Below are positions 47,101 through 59,207 of a stretch of DNA of 64,000 bases, piece by piece. Numbering within the stretch: the first letter of the stretch is position 1; each line of letters begins with the position of its first letter. Origin of the DNA: Tubulanus polymorphus (Eukaryota; Nemertea; Palaeonemertea; Tubulaniformes; Tubulanidae); contig NC_134025.1 in NCBI RefSeq assembly GCF_964204645.1, positions 27,372,001-27,436,000 on the forward strand. Reading direction: 5' to 3'. Below the pieces are notes generated by a model. The model was not told where the DNA came from and ran no database searches. It was given only the letters and a program-made list of their open reading frames with translations. Made by a program: the position numbers and the translations under genes.

Positions 47101-50100
47101 CTTTGTACTAAGTCACAAACCTTTTTTAGCTTCTATTAAAAAATTGACGTTTTTTTCTTTTAATTCAGAGTGTAAAAGCTTTGTTTTCTGGAGTGAACTG
47201 TCCACCATTTGTCAGCTGCGAATTTGCCCACAATAACAGCTGGTACGTGACTTTCGACTCTGATGAAGATGCGCAAAGGGCTTATCGATATCTTCGTGAA
47301 GATATTCAAAATTTCTTGGGTAAACCTATAATGGTGAGTTGTTTTTCGCTGAAGACTCGATTCTTAATGCGCTTCATCAAACATAATTCCATCATCGATT
47401 TATGGTTTATTTCAGGCTCGTATCAAAGCTAAACCTTTGTTGACCCGTTCGTTTGCTCCGAAGAATGGGGTGACACCGCGAATGCAACCAATCAATGCCG
47501 TGGCGGCTCAACAGCCACCGACGCCTACACAGTATGAGATGACATCGCAGGCTCAACCTACACCTCCGCAGCCACCCCAACCACAACCAGCCCAATTTAG
47601 TCAACAGCCACGGTTCACTCAACCCGTACCAAATGTTCAATATGTTAGCCAACACCAACAGGTATGAATTCATGTACTGACCTGGAAAACTCAAGAGAAT
47701 TCGAAAAAAAAACAGGGAAAACTCGGGGAATTTGACAAATTTTGGAAAACTTTGGGAATTTGGATATATTATTAACCATGATTCATAAGAAATGAATGAA
47801 TTGTAACATTTTTGAATTCCTCTGATTCACTCAGGGAATTTTGTGTTGTACAGTAACACGTGGAAAAATCAAGGACAATTTGGGCCATTTGTAACTTATT
47901 GGATAGTGGTCACCCTGTACTAGGAAATGTAAGAACCTATTCGCTTTAAGTATTTCAATAATCATGGATTATTTCTTTTCAGTCTTTCTCATTTTTTCCA
48001 CCGGCTACGAGTGCAGTCATAGCAGCATCCTGGCCAACGAGCCCGCCTGCGTATTATGATCCCGGTATGGTGTTTGCCGTTAATGGCTACCAACCGCAAG
48101 GGACATTCAAACCCCTGACAACGTCTCGTCACGGTTATCAAAATATCAGAAACAGGTGATTACATTTCGATTCATATTCTCTATTTTTTCGCATTATTTC
48201 ATCGTTCATGTTGTTAATGTTTGGCTGAACTATTTCCAGGAATCCCAGTAAACCACAGCATCGAAACCACATGTCTGAACGTTCGAACCACATCGAACGC
48301 CATCATTCGTCATCTTCAACATCATCAACTCACGAACGACACAATCTGCCGAACGGCACCCATAGATCGAGTCCGCGAGCTCACGACTCAACTCAAAACC
48401 ATAATAATACCACTTCGAACGCGTATGGACGTCACAAAGAATCGAGTTATAATAATAATTATTCCCAGTCGCCGAATCATACGCCCTCAGATTCTCAATC
48501 AACGACTCAGTCCAATTCATCATCGTCTTCGTATAATCGTAATAACGACCGCGACTCGCGTCACAACGATTCGTACAGCAAAGATCAAATGTTACAAAAG
48601 TAAGTCGAATTTTCTAGCGGTCGAAATCATCGTCGTCTGTTTATCGGCTACTTGTGTGTAACGCTTCGTTTTCTATTCAGACGCAACACATCATATAAAG
48701 TTCCCCGTCGACGAAAAGAAGATGAAGTTCCTTCGAGAAATGTTGTAAGTTTTTAGGTTCATGTATTATCCAATAGCAGTGAGCTTTTATTTGATTTCGT
48801 GGCTATGATAATTTGCTCGTTATCTTTGTGTATTTTTCAGCGACAGTCAAGTGGTAACAGCTCATCGAATAACTCCATGAATAACCAGAATACTAAAGAA
48901 GTGAAACAAATGCCAGCTGTTGACACCCCCAAATTTGAACTGGAATCAAATTCCTTTCCGCCATTGCCTGGATCTACGGTAGGTCTTTCGTGCCAAAATT
49001 GCTTAAGATTGAATATCTCAATTGTCGATGCTCATTATTCACGGGTTCTATACTTTGAATATTTCAGAATAGCGCCACCACTGGTGATATTTGGGAAAGC
49101 AAAATGTCCGACGTTGTCAAAGGAACGGCAAAACCATCGACACCAGCAACCCCGACAACGCGAGAGACTAAAACACCGTCATCATCCACTCAGACTACTG
49201 CGCCATCTACAACCACGCCGCCTAGTAGTAATGATCTTAATATAACTACTACTTGTTCGGTAAATACCGCTACACAGTCTACGCTAACATCGTCTACATC
49301 GACTGTTAATACTACTGTACCAGCTGTAACTACTACAATACAGACATCACCTTCTGTTACTACTCCGCCTTCATCGCCAAAAAAGTAAGTTCACCTTCAC
49401 TTCATCGCTCAAATAATGCCGATCAGCATAATTTTCTACAATATATGAAATATAGTAATTTTATTTGTGATTTTAGGGTGACGCCTGCTTCTAAAGTGAG
49501 TAGCAGCAGTGGTAGTAGTAATATTAGTAATAGCCCTAAAGATAGTGTTAGTCATAGTAGCAATAGTAAATCAGAATCAGTTCGTTCGTTGACTCCACCA
49601 CCTGCTGTGTCATCTACCACGACATCCAGTGGAACTGATGGCTCCTCCAATTCATTAAAGGTAGATAAATAATGATTTATCCTTAATGAGACAAAAGCAA
49701 CAATTATGTTCTCGATATGAGCTAGTATTCCTTGGCCCATTGATTGGTATATATTATGTATTTATTGAATTTGTTTTCAGTTGGAAGAGAAAGTTAAAGC
49801 TGCAAATGCTGCTCAGTCAGGTCCTTCAAAGATGTCATATGCCAGTGTGTTACGTGGAGCTGGAAACGGTTTCGAAAATAAGAAGGATGGCCCTTCTTTG
49901 GAAGCAATCGAGGATAACAGTGACAATGAAAAATCAAAGACTGTGAAAGAGTCTAGTGGAGAAGTGACTCAGGCTCTAATGGAACAATCGCAGGTTCCGA
50001 AATCACAAACTGCCAAACCGGTTTCAAACAACAAAGACAATAACAGACGCGACGAGCCAAAAGATCAGAGACAATCGGCTAGTCGACGCGCCAAAGAGAA

Positions 50101-50173
50101 CCGCGAGAGACGTGACCGCGTTGATCGAGAACAGCGGGTTCGTAAAGAACCGCCGCGATCGCCTAACAAATAA
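41135..50173 (+). CDS. LARP4: La-related protein 4 (LARP4/LARP4B type)
   Basis: Coding exons: 41135-41239, 44677-44791, 44878-45027, 45538-45646, 45950-46086, 46511-46614, 47169-47333, 47416-47661, 47983-48155, 48240-48599, 48681-48744, 48841-48978, 49068-49384, 49477-49660, 49781-50173; 919 aa. A PAM2-type motif (LNPNANIFQ, 43-51) precedes the La motif (about 142-222, including [20 protein letters not shown]) and an RRM (about 225-297, including [14 protein letters not shown]). A long Ser/Thr/Pro/Gln-rich tail keeps the family's [15 protein letters not shown] and MSYASVLRG patches and ends PPRSPNK. Known LARP4 proteins bind poly(A), PABP and RACK1 in the cytoplasm and stabilise mRNAs. The start MTSD matches vertebrate LARP4B. 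Only one LARP4/4B-type gene is seen here. Confidence 0.96.
41240..44676 (+). other. LARP4 intron 1
   Basis: This 3.4-kb intron runs from a GTAAGT donor to a TTATTACAG acceptor. It contains a TG repeat at about 41866 followed by a CpG-rich stretch (about 41880-42110), which is unusual in this AT-rich window. No exon that would join the LARP4 frame was found. Confidence 0.55.
47679..47895. repeat. Degenerate low-complexity repeat in a LARP4 intron
   Basis: The phrase GGAAAACT(C/T)-GGGAATTTG recurs several times with irregular spacing in this intron. It looks like a decayed tandem repeat. There is no coding content. Confidence 0.45.
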
Positions 50174-50765
50174 AACACGCACTTGTCAACTGACCTCATT
50201 TATAGACCGGAACTTCTAAAATACTGCTGTATTTGCTGGCGTTTCACATGACACATCTAAGAGCTTTATGCCATCTCCAACAATCGGTTCGTGTGGCGTT
50301 CGAATTCGTAGCCGCGGACTACGTACGTCGTCAAATATTTAAAAAAAAGGCTAATCATCATAATGCGAAGAGACCACCGTTTCTAAACCTTTCAGAATGG
50401 ATCAGATATTTGCGCGTAGCTATACAATAGTCGTCAATTATTTGTTACAGTGACCTCTGCGTGTTCGAAACTTAATTACTGCGAATGATTTAGACTACAT
50501 AAGTGAGAGAAACAGAAGAAAGATATATATATATATCTTGATTGGAAATTTGTCATAAACGACGGACGTGTTTTGCGATTGTGCGCTCAAGAGGCAAACG
50601 GGAAACCGTTATGGTGGCTCTTCTTCATCATCATTTCAAATCATATCGTCGCCATTTCTCATCATCACCGATTCATTTAATCGTGCATAAGATGCAGACT
50701 ATTTGCCCCATGTGTCTTCTTGTTTCATTGTTACGAAATTTTATTTCATATATATTGATATTAAT

Positions 50766-50769
<4 letters not shown>

Positions 50770-50847
<78 letters not shown>
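50770..50847. repeat. (TA)39 microsatellite
   Basis: A pure TA dinucleotide run of 78 bases, about 600 bases after the LARP4 stop and so probably within its 3' UTR. It is self-complementary and could extrude as a cruciform or form a long RNA hairpin. Confidence 0.95.
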
Positions 50848-50848
<1 letters not shown>

Positions 50849-53800
50849 TGTCATTGCGCGTATATATCGGTGAAGGTCATGTGATATGTGTAAGCTTCCC
50901 GTCGTCGTCGTCGGAACAAAAACGAGTGTAAACTGATTAATATCGTGTGTTACTACTAGCTGTAGTCTCTCTGCACTCAACGCGTTCACCACATTTGAGG
51001 TGATGAGACTACACTGTTAATGATCTCCATTTAAATGTAACCATCTCGGCCGTGCGAACTGTGCAAATTTATGTTGTGTCGCATTAATCCCTCCTATAAT
51101 TAAGAAGCGGTTCAGACTGTTCGCTGCCAATTACGCACAGATTGGTAGCTACAGTCGATACCTGTTATCGGCGTATTTCGATGAAATAACCCAAAATCAG
51201 GAGCAAGGTATGAAATAATCTTTTTCGACTTAGATACAAATTCGAAGTTTTATTTTAACAGAAATCATCTTGCTAAATTCCCTTTGGTTTTACAAAAACT
51301 GGCCATATGCTCGAGGCGTCCCCGGTAATATGATGGCATTTGGTCGACTACAGTTCCAAGATCATCCCTTCATTATATCAACCATCCATTACTTGAGAAA
51401 TGTCTTCCTAAACTAGGAAGTACTTGACTGCATTTTGTGAAGTCCTAGTCTAATTGCTCAAACCCACTAGGATCTTGTTTATCTTGATATAGCTGTCTTA
51501 AATTTCAGAGAATGCTTGAATTAAGGTTCAAAGGAGATGTGACAAATCAGTTGGCTTCTCATCCTGAGCGGTTGATAGAATATTTAAAGATTTCTTTTAG
51601 ATCTTAAGTCTTGTTTTCTTGATTATTTACAGTGCAAGATATTTCTATGAAAATGGAGGTTATCTTTCTTTTCTGTGTATTTGACTAGGTTTGGCATTGT
51701 TGTAATGAAAGATGCCATTTAACTTCTAGTCATACGTATCTTGGTTAAGCCTGTTTGATAGCGGAGATACACTCGTGCTAGGCTGAGCGTAACTCGTGAA
51801 CTATGAAATTATTTAAAGTAATTGTTTGGACTAAGTCTCGTCATGGTGTGACATTTGTTTACACAAAGCTGAACGACTCGTTATGTCTTGCTACAAAAAC
51901 TTCTTCGTAAGTGTGGGTCGGGTTGTAAATGTGGGGCTTATCTGTATTTAGTATTATCAAAAAGAAAAAAATATGTGGAAAAATTTATATACGATACATG
52001 CAAAAAAGAAGATAATCACGACAAATTGTATATAAAGCAAGTAGTAATGTTTTTGATTTAGTAGAAGAGTGTGTATGTGTGATATAAAATGGGCTGGCCA
52101 CTCGAAGCTCAAGAGTTGTGTTATAATTATTATCTCAATTAACATTATGAGTGCATGATTGAAAGAGACTGGTAGAACGATGAATGTTTGATGATTGTTA
52201 TTGTGACGATTTATTGTAATTGGTATCAAATGCTTGACTGTTTAACTACTGTGTTATTTGTGATAGAAAACGAGATGAATAATTATTGATGCAGGTAATC
52301 TTTCTTAAAACGATGATTTCATTTCAACTCTTGTGAAGTTTCTGGTTAACTTTTCGTCGTATTGTTTTTGTTTTTCGACGTTCTATTCGATGGAATAGTA
52401 CTCTTTTTGAATTATTAAAGCCGCTCCGTTTGTTGGATGGATAAAACTCTAAAAACTAATGGATGATGACTCATTATGCATGTTCGATGATATTGATGCT
52501 CCTAAGATTTGCTAAAATGATTTTGGACCTTTCACAATTCAGCATCTATAGACGCGGAATTACACCTGGATATATCATGACTTAAGAATTGCTAGGAAAG
52601 TTATTCAGAAACTTGTGTTGGTAGTATATTGTAATGGTTTCGAAGTTGTATCCATCATGATCACCTTACAGAATTTGGTATCGATGGCATGAATGAACTT
52701 AGATAACTATGATATATTCTAGTACAGTTTCATTTGTATAGTTTATCATTTGCTGTATGATATTTTTTGTTTGCCTTGTTGAATATTAATCTGGAAGATG
52801 AACTTGATGGCGTTGTAATTTCAGGGATACTTATATGTATTGGTGTATGTAGTATTATGTGAAGGGACATGTACACATTTTAAGCTGTAGTTTCAAGTCA
52901 TCAGGTTTATGTTTTGGAGTTAGCTACAGTTGCTGATATTCTTATTATACGCTGGTTTTTTTTACCTTGGCTATGTGTTTAGGGTTGAGATTGTTGTCGC
53001 TTGTAGATCAAATGATAATTTTTCAGTTGAGAATAAGTTGAAGCGTATCATAATGGATGATTTTGCTCAGTGTCGCCCTAAAACGTTTTTGTTAGTAATG
53101 CTAATAGATATGGTGGTTATCTGGTTGAGACCTGACTGCTCGTGGTAATTTTACTCACAGCTTGTGACTCGAGGTTTAGTTCCAGTTCTGAGATGAGTTT
53201 GACTCATAAGATTTGAAATTAGTTCATTTCCAATTACGGTAGTCAAATTGTGTCTCCGAACTGTGGAACTGGCTCAAGGATTGTATGAACTTCATTGATG
53301 TGTGCGAAACTTTTTTCATTCATATCTGATTGTTTCAACTGCTATACTTACTAACATTCTTGCCATGATAATATTTTGTGTCATTAAGTGTATGATTGAT
53401 CGCGATACATCCAGCGTGCATTACTAATCACTAATGATATTGTATCCATCCATAAAACGTTAAAGCAAAGGATTGCTGGATCCTCCCACTACCTTACAAG
53501 AAATTTATTACAACGCATTTATTCAGTTAACGATCCGAGGACTGGATTTCACCTATATTCTTGCGTTTTTAGGAGACACTAATAATAAACTTGCCTAACT
53601 CTTTGAGAAATTGGTACCACACTTCTGTCTAAATGTAAGGGATTTTAGTTATCAGTCCATGTTAAACAAAGTTTGAGTTGCTGGGAGACGGGCAGTGTTT
53701 ACTGTATTATACAACGCGACTACTTTGATCTTTCTTTTCAAATTGTGCTTCATTTTTCGTTTCTGTGACCTGTTGGAATAATGAATCGCTTTATGTTTGT

Positions 53801-53963
53801 CATGTAAGTCATGTGTTGTCATCATGGGATCTTACATATATAATTCTGCGATATTAAATGATACAAAAAAAAACATAATCCGAAGCCTACCATGAATAAA
53901 AACAGAAAACATAGTGTATATTTTCGTACGTATTTGATGGTAGGAATCTATGTCAATAACTAC

Positions 53964-54058
53964 TATATATATATATCTATTATATATATATATATATACA
54001 TACATATATAATAATAATATGATATAAATATGTATATTACATACATACATACATATAT
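53964..54058. repeat. Compound TA / TACA / ATAA simple repeat
   Basis: Interrupted TA runs grade into TACA units (ACATACATACAT) and short ATAATA stretches. This is ordinary simple-sequence DNA in the region between LARP4 and CAMKMT. Confidence 0.85.
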
Positions 54059-56028
54059 GCCATAAAAGTCAGTGTTAAATTATTTGATATGCTAGATAGA
54101 AATTGTAAGCTCGCGTGGCTTTGTCTATATTTCTTTTGCTTGAAAATGCAAAGGTTTCATTCTACTGATAAATGTCTGCTATTCTCGATGTTTAATCTGT
54201 ATCTATTTTAAACTACACTTAACACAACATCAAAGATAGCATAGATCAAATTTTTACGTGGTATTACAGTTGCATTAGATTTTACGTTAGTATTGATGGT
54301 ATTATGGTTGTTCGGCTACTGTGAACACTCAATTCTGAAGAGTTTGATTTATGCTATCCTTGATACACGTAGGTCTGGTTCATTATGTACCATTATTTTA
54401 CCATCTCTATCATTACATGCATAATGAGGCCAGTTAGTATTATCCACTAGTTAAAGATAAAATCATCCTCAATGCCTGAATAAAATTTGTGTGGGCAAGC
54501 AAAATTAAAATAAGGAGGAACTGATAATCAATAGATTTCACAAGGTGTAGGGTCTACATAATTTCCATTTGAGTGCTTTGATTGTTTTAGTATGAAAACC
54601 TCATTTACTGATATGACAGTATATATGTGTAATGATGGAGACCTTCGGTAAAATCTACATCAGAATTGGACACAAAAGTGCCTTTTTATTTTCAATTATG
54701 AATAACTTCTTTTTGCACCTTTTTATGGAAGCAAACTTCACCAGACTGGTTTCCTTACTCGATAGCACATGTACAATGGAAAAGTATTATGTAAAAGAAT
54801 GATGTAAATGGGCATTATCATCAAAATAAGCTATTCTAATCATAGGTCCATGTAGAATTGATGGTTGTTCAATGGCTAATGCTTACCTGGTATTCGGCTT
54901 TGTGAAATGTCCTGCCTTGTGCGTTAACTTTGACAACAAAAGAGCAAAATCATATCAATAGTTTCTGATGTTAGGGAAACCAGACTGTTGGCTAGTTTTC
55001 TTCCACATAACCTTCCAAGGTTGGCAAATCAATGTTAGTAAGTTAGAGAACAATATTTATATAACATCATTATATGGCCTTGATGTTATAAGAATTTTCC
55101 AACTGACTGAAGTATTGTTATTTTTTTTGTTTAAATGGTTAAAAATTTGGTTTGGTTCTTCGAAAACACTACTAAACCATGAAATTGTAATATGTATGTA
55201 TTAAAATTGATATATGACTGACTACAGAACATGTATTATTAGACTCTGTAGCAGTATGTTTGATGCGGAAATTGATGGCAGAAGTGTTTTTCAAGGTGAT
55301 AAATGATCATTTATGGTCACAATTGGAAAAACCAAGAATATAACTTTAGTCAGTCATACGTCGATAGATGATAAGTTTTTCAAGGAAAATTGCAAATGCT
55401 CCTCTGCCCCCATATCTGAATTAAGAGAAATTGACAGTGGAGATTTGTGAGAACCTTCCGTTAAACTGTAATGAATGAAGCTTATTTACAAGTTTCTGAA
55501 GCCTGTTTGTATTAAAATGAAACCGCTTTCTTTACTTGTGAATAAACATGTTAACTGCATATTTCAGTGTTTGCTTTTTATTAGCTATCTTCGGTTGAAG
55601 CCAGAGGACTATAGCGTAGTTGGCTTTTCATCCCCTCCGTCTGGCCATTTATCTATTGTCAGAATGAAGTTATTTGGGGTAGTTTTAAAGACGCTGTGAT
55701 GGATTGTCTTGCTTGTCTGGGGGGGGGAAACGTGTGACCTAACATAATACTCGCTTGCCAGAGTCTGAATAGCTCGAATGGACAAACTACCAATTTGCGG
55801 GCTGGGTTTCGAAGAAAATCTCTAGACCCTTAAAACTACTCAACTGGTAATTTTTCAATCAAAGAATTAGAATGATGGAAGGTAAAAAGTGGACATTTTT
55901 TCAATATTTTTGTTGAATGATCATTGAAACACATTAGTGAACAACAATTCATCTCTGTATATAAATACTAATCAATCGATAAGAAACAAAGTATGATGAA
56001 CACGAATATTTCAATAAGAATCTTTGAT

Positions 56029-56034
56029 TTTATT
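56029..56034 (-). other. Candidate poly(A) signal of CAMKMT
   Basis: AATAAA on the - strand, 230 bases after the CAMKMT stop codon. It is the nearest canonical signal I see. Confidence 0.45.
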
Positions 56035-56263
56035 TTTTCCATGATTAGATAGAAACACAGGAACAATATTTATGATACAAACGGTAACCATACAATAATC
56101 ATGATTAAGTACATATACAACAAATAAGTTAAAAAAATCGATATAATCTCAGTGTATGCATAACTCGGATAAGAATTTGACCAGATTTCGTAGTCAATGA
56201 CTTGAGGAGAATAAACTGCATTCGGGAAGTCTAAACTAAGGTGTCGGGTATCAATCTTTCTGA

Positions 56264-58324
56264 TTATGTTACCAGTAACTTGGTCATAGTCAGCAATACT
56301 GGATAGTGTAAGTCTGGATCGTAGAGATCTGGATGACTAATTTCAAACTGAAAATCACAATAGCAGTGATATTAAGAGAAATGAAGTAAATTATAGTCTG
56401 TGACTGAGATTTGAAGGCGGTTAAGAAATACCATAATTAGCAAACTTCCTTTGAGCAACTGGTTTATATGCCTTACCCCTTTATGTAGATTCAATATATA
56501 ATTATCATAACTTTCATCTCTGACTATATTGAATTTAGACGAAGCTATGTTTATAAATTTTTGCATCGTTTCCCCTCTGGTCGGTGCAAATATGATAGCT
56601 TCACCCTGAAATATAGATACAACTGATTCATCGGATCTTGCTCTGGTTATAATTATATCTGGGTTTTGAAAGCAAAACGAGGATATACTGAACTTACATC
56701 TGGCTTAAGTAACTTGTTGATAGCTGAAGCTAAGTGTTCTCGGGAGTCATCGAAAAATAGACTGAAAAAGTCAACATGAGTTTTATTTTTCTATGGTTAT
56801 TCTGTAAGAAACTTTGTATAGTGACGTAAAGAAATTATCAAAAACTCACCAATCGGCACAAATGATTACATCAAATTTATTCTCATCAATGACATCCACG
56901 CAATCCCATCTTAGCAATTTAACATTAACATCTGAATGTTTGAATGCATCTTTATTGGCAGTGATTATTTCTTCTAAGTCTGAAAGAAAAGCCAAATAAG
57001 TGATCTACAAGTTTTAGCAACATTGAGCCAACTCTTTGAATAAACTTACTTCTGATTGATTTTTCATTGCCATCCGTCAAAACCATCTGCTTCATCTCAG
57101 TTTCCATAGCAACCTGATGATATATTTATACAAGTATTCATAATTAATGATTGTAAATCATAGAATACATTTCGTTTGAAATGTGCTTTGATAAACTCAT
57201 AGCTTACAGCAATTCCTGCTAAACATGTCATACCACCACCCAATTCACACACCGATTTATTCCTTCAAATAGATATAGAAAAAACTCAAAACCGACAAAA
57301 GAAAATAACAGTACAAGATATACCCGGTAGATGCTTTAAGGCTTGGGTGTGTTCATAAAGGTGATAAATCAATCTTACTTAAACTTATCTTTATGAGACA
57401 TGCTATAGAAAGCCAAAATTTCCTCAGCAGGCCAGATACCTACAAAAAAGAAAATAATGACACATAGGTCTACTTGAAGATAAATATGAAAATTTACCAA
57501 AACATTAATTCAACTCACAAACATTTCCTGTATTGTCAAATTCAAGTAAGTCTGAAATGTCTAAAGATTTCGATAGTTGCCTGCAATTAAAGAAATATGT
57601 TTACCATTAGGTGTCATTATATTAAAGTTTAAAACCAGTAATTCCATGATGTGTTAAATACCTGATTTTAGCTTTGAAATTTGGGAAATTGTAACAAGAA
57701 TATTGATGCCAACTAATGTCACCTTCTTCAGTATAAACAACAGAATCACATGGATTTTCATCAATTTTAGTAGCTTTCAATAAACCAAATGATGAAAATC
57801 GCCTAACTGAAGCACTGTTATCATTGGTTTCTACTCCTGTTTTCTTCAAGACCTGTACACATAAAATGAATAAATAAATACACAAAGCCACCATGGCATA
57901 AATGAAGAATCAGCGTTTAAAGTAAGAGAAATGGGTCAGGGGTAAGTGGTAATAGGGGTTGAGCTACATTACAGCCAGTAAGTTATTGATTATTTGCTGA
58001 AGTCTAGAGGGGCTAGTCTAGCGAGTGAAATATGCGCCATACTATAACTAAATTCAAAATATAGCAACGCCTATTATAGCCTAATTCAATCATTATGTCC
58101 CCTGGCCTAATAAATCAAAGTATATAATATTAAATTAGATAAACTTTAAACTTAAATTAGAAAAACCAAAAAGTAATTTTAAAAAGAGCAATCTGAATCA
58201 TTTCAAAATGTGTTCTTTTTTATATAAGGAGTGAATGTGAAGAGTGGTTGAGTTACCGTACATTTGCTAGAATATGCCAGCGCTGATGCGCTTTTCTAGA
58301 AGATGTCAATTTATCCTTCGGCAT
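56264..58324 (-). CDS. CAMKMT: Calmodulin-lysine N-methyltransferase
   Basis: Coding exons in transcript order: 58324-58262, 57852-57662, 57580-57519, 57439-57379, 57262-57208, 57113-57050, 56979-56850, 56761-56698, 56605-56477, 56347-56264; 300 aa, a little shorter than human CAMKMT. The family landmarks SVRRFSSFGL, FDNTGNVCIWPAEEILA, the S-adenosylmethionine motif ELGGGMTCLAG (132-142), LTDGNE and ICADCLFFDD are all present. The end is DLHYPVLLTMTK, as in the family. The enzyme trimethylates calmodulin, at Lys115 in vertebrates. The start is chosen because RWHILAN joins VLKK like the vertebrate protein and an in-frame TAA lies just upstream. Oddity: the first donor is AAT|GTACGG, with a competing GTAACT five bases on that would break the frame. 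Confidence 0.93.
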
Positions 58325-59207
58325 ACTTGATTAATTACCGCTTCTTGATTGAATTAATTAGATAAACAAACGACAAACGTCAAAAATGTCAAAACACAGC
58401 TCAACGACCTTGAGGCTGCTACCTCGTACTCTTAAAGTGACGGTTTTTGACTTTTTCGAATCCGCGTTGTAGGCTTTACTACTGTATATCGGATACCATA
58501 TCGGAGTAAGACCCAAGGTCGTCACCCGAATTGGACGTCCCATCATTGTTGCATTTCGTAATTTACTGTGGCAAGTGTGTTCAAAACCCATTAATGGCAC
58601 AGTCCTATGGCGGACCCCTATGGCAACGTGTATCCTGTTACCTGATTAATCAATGACAGATTCAATTCAAGTTCATAAATCCAATATGTGCTTTCCCTTG
58701 AACTTTTCATCGACATCAGATCCCCCCAAAAGTCAAAGAAGCAAATCCTGCCAAAAACTGAAATAGTGTTGAGATATGTCCCATATATCTTAAATTCTTG
58801 GTGGTAAGCTCGTATAATCCAATGGGCTTATACCACGGTGTTTTGTAGAAATAGATTATTAAATTAAATCAAAGGCAGGTTACTGACCAGTTCCTATACT
58901 TATAGCCTTGTGCAACCCACACAAAACCTAGGAGGCGCCTGGCATCCCTTCTGATGAAGAAAATAGGTGTCGTCAGTGAACTAAGTTGGGGATTAGAGTG
59001 TCGTAGAGTGTGTGTGGCTACAACCACTTCCAGTAGGACTTAGGTGAAGATGTCCCTAGTTAGTAATTTTAGGATTGCTCCAGTCAGTGGGACTGAATTG
59101 TGAAGTAGATAGCAATTAATTTAGTCCATCTCACGATGTTCACATTTTCAACGTTTTAATATATTTTATTCTACTTTTTTGCAGTCGCTAGATAGTAAAT
59201 ATCTTCA
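58325..59207. promoter_or_regulatory. Intergenic region between divergent CAMKMT and TRNT1
   Basis: These 883 bases separate the two start codons and should contain both promoters and 5' UTRs. Open frames on the - strand here do not resemble a known protein. No specific regulatory motif stood out. Confidence 0.5.

Larger units (their letters stand above)
50174..56263. other. LARP4 3' region to CAMKMT: AT-rich, no gene seen
   Basis: This 6.1 kb lies between convergent LARP4 and CAMKMT. The first part is probably the LARP4 3' UTR, with candidate AATAAA signals at 53584, 53894 and 54479. It contains a long TA microsatellite at 50770-50847 and a mixed AT repeat at 53964-54058. Open frames are short and uninformative. 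I see no protein-coding gene or RNA gene. Confidence 0.5.

Noticed and set aside
50760-50930. Long YIYI-type open frames over the TA repeat
   Set aside because: Translation of a dinucleotide microsatellite, not a gene.
58358-58600. 80-codon open frame on - between CAMKMT and TRNT1
   Set aside because: It resembles no family. The CAMKMT start exon lies downstream of it with an in-frame stop between.
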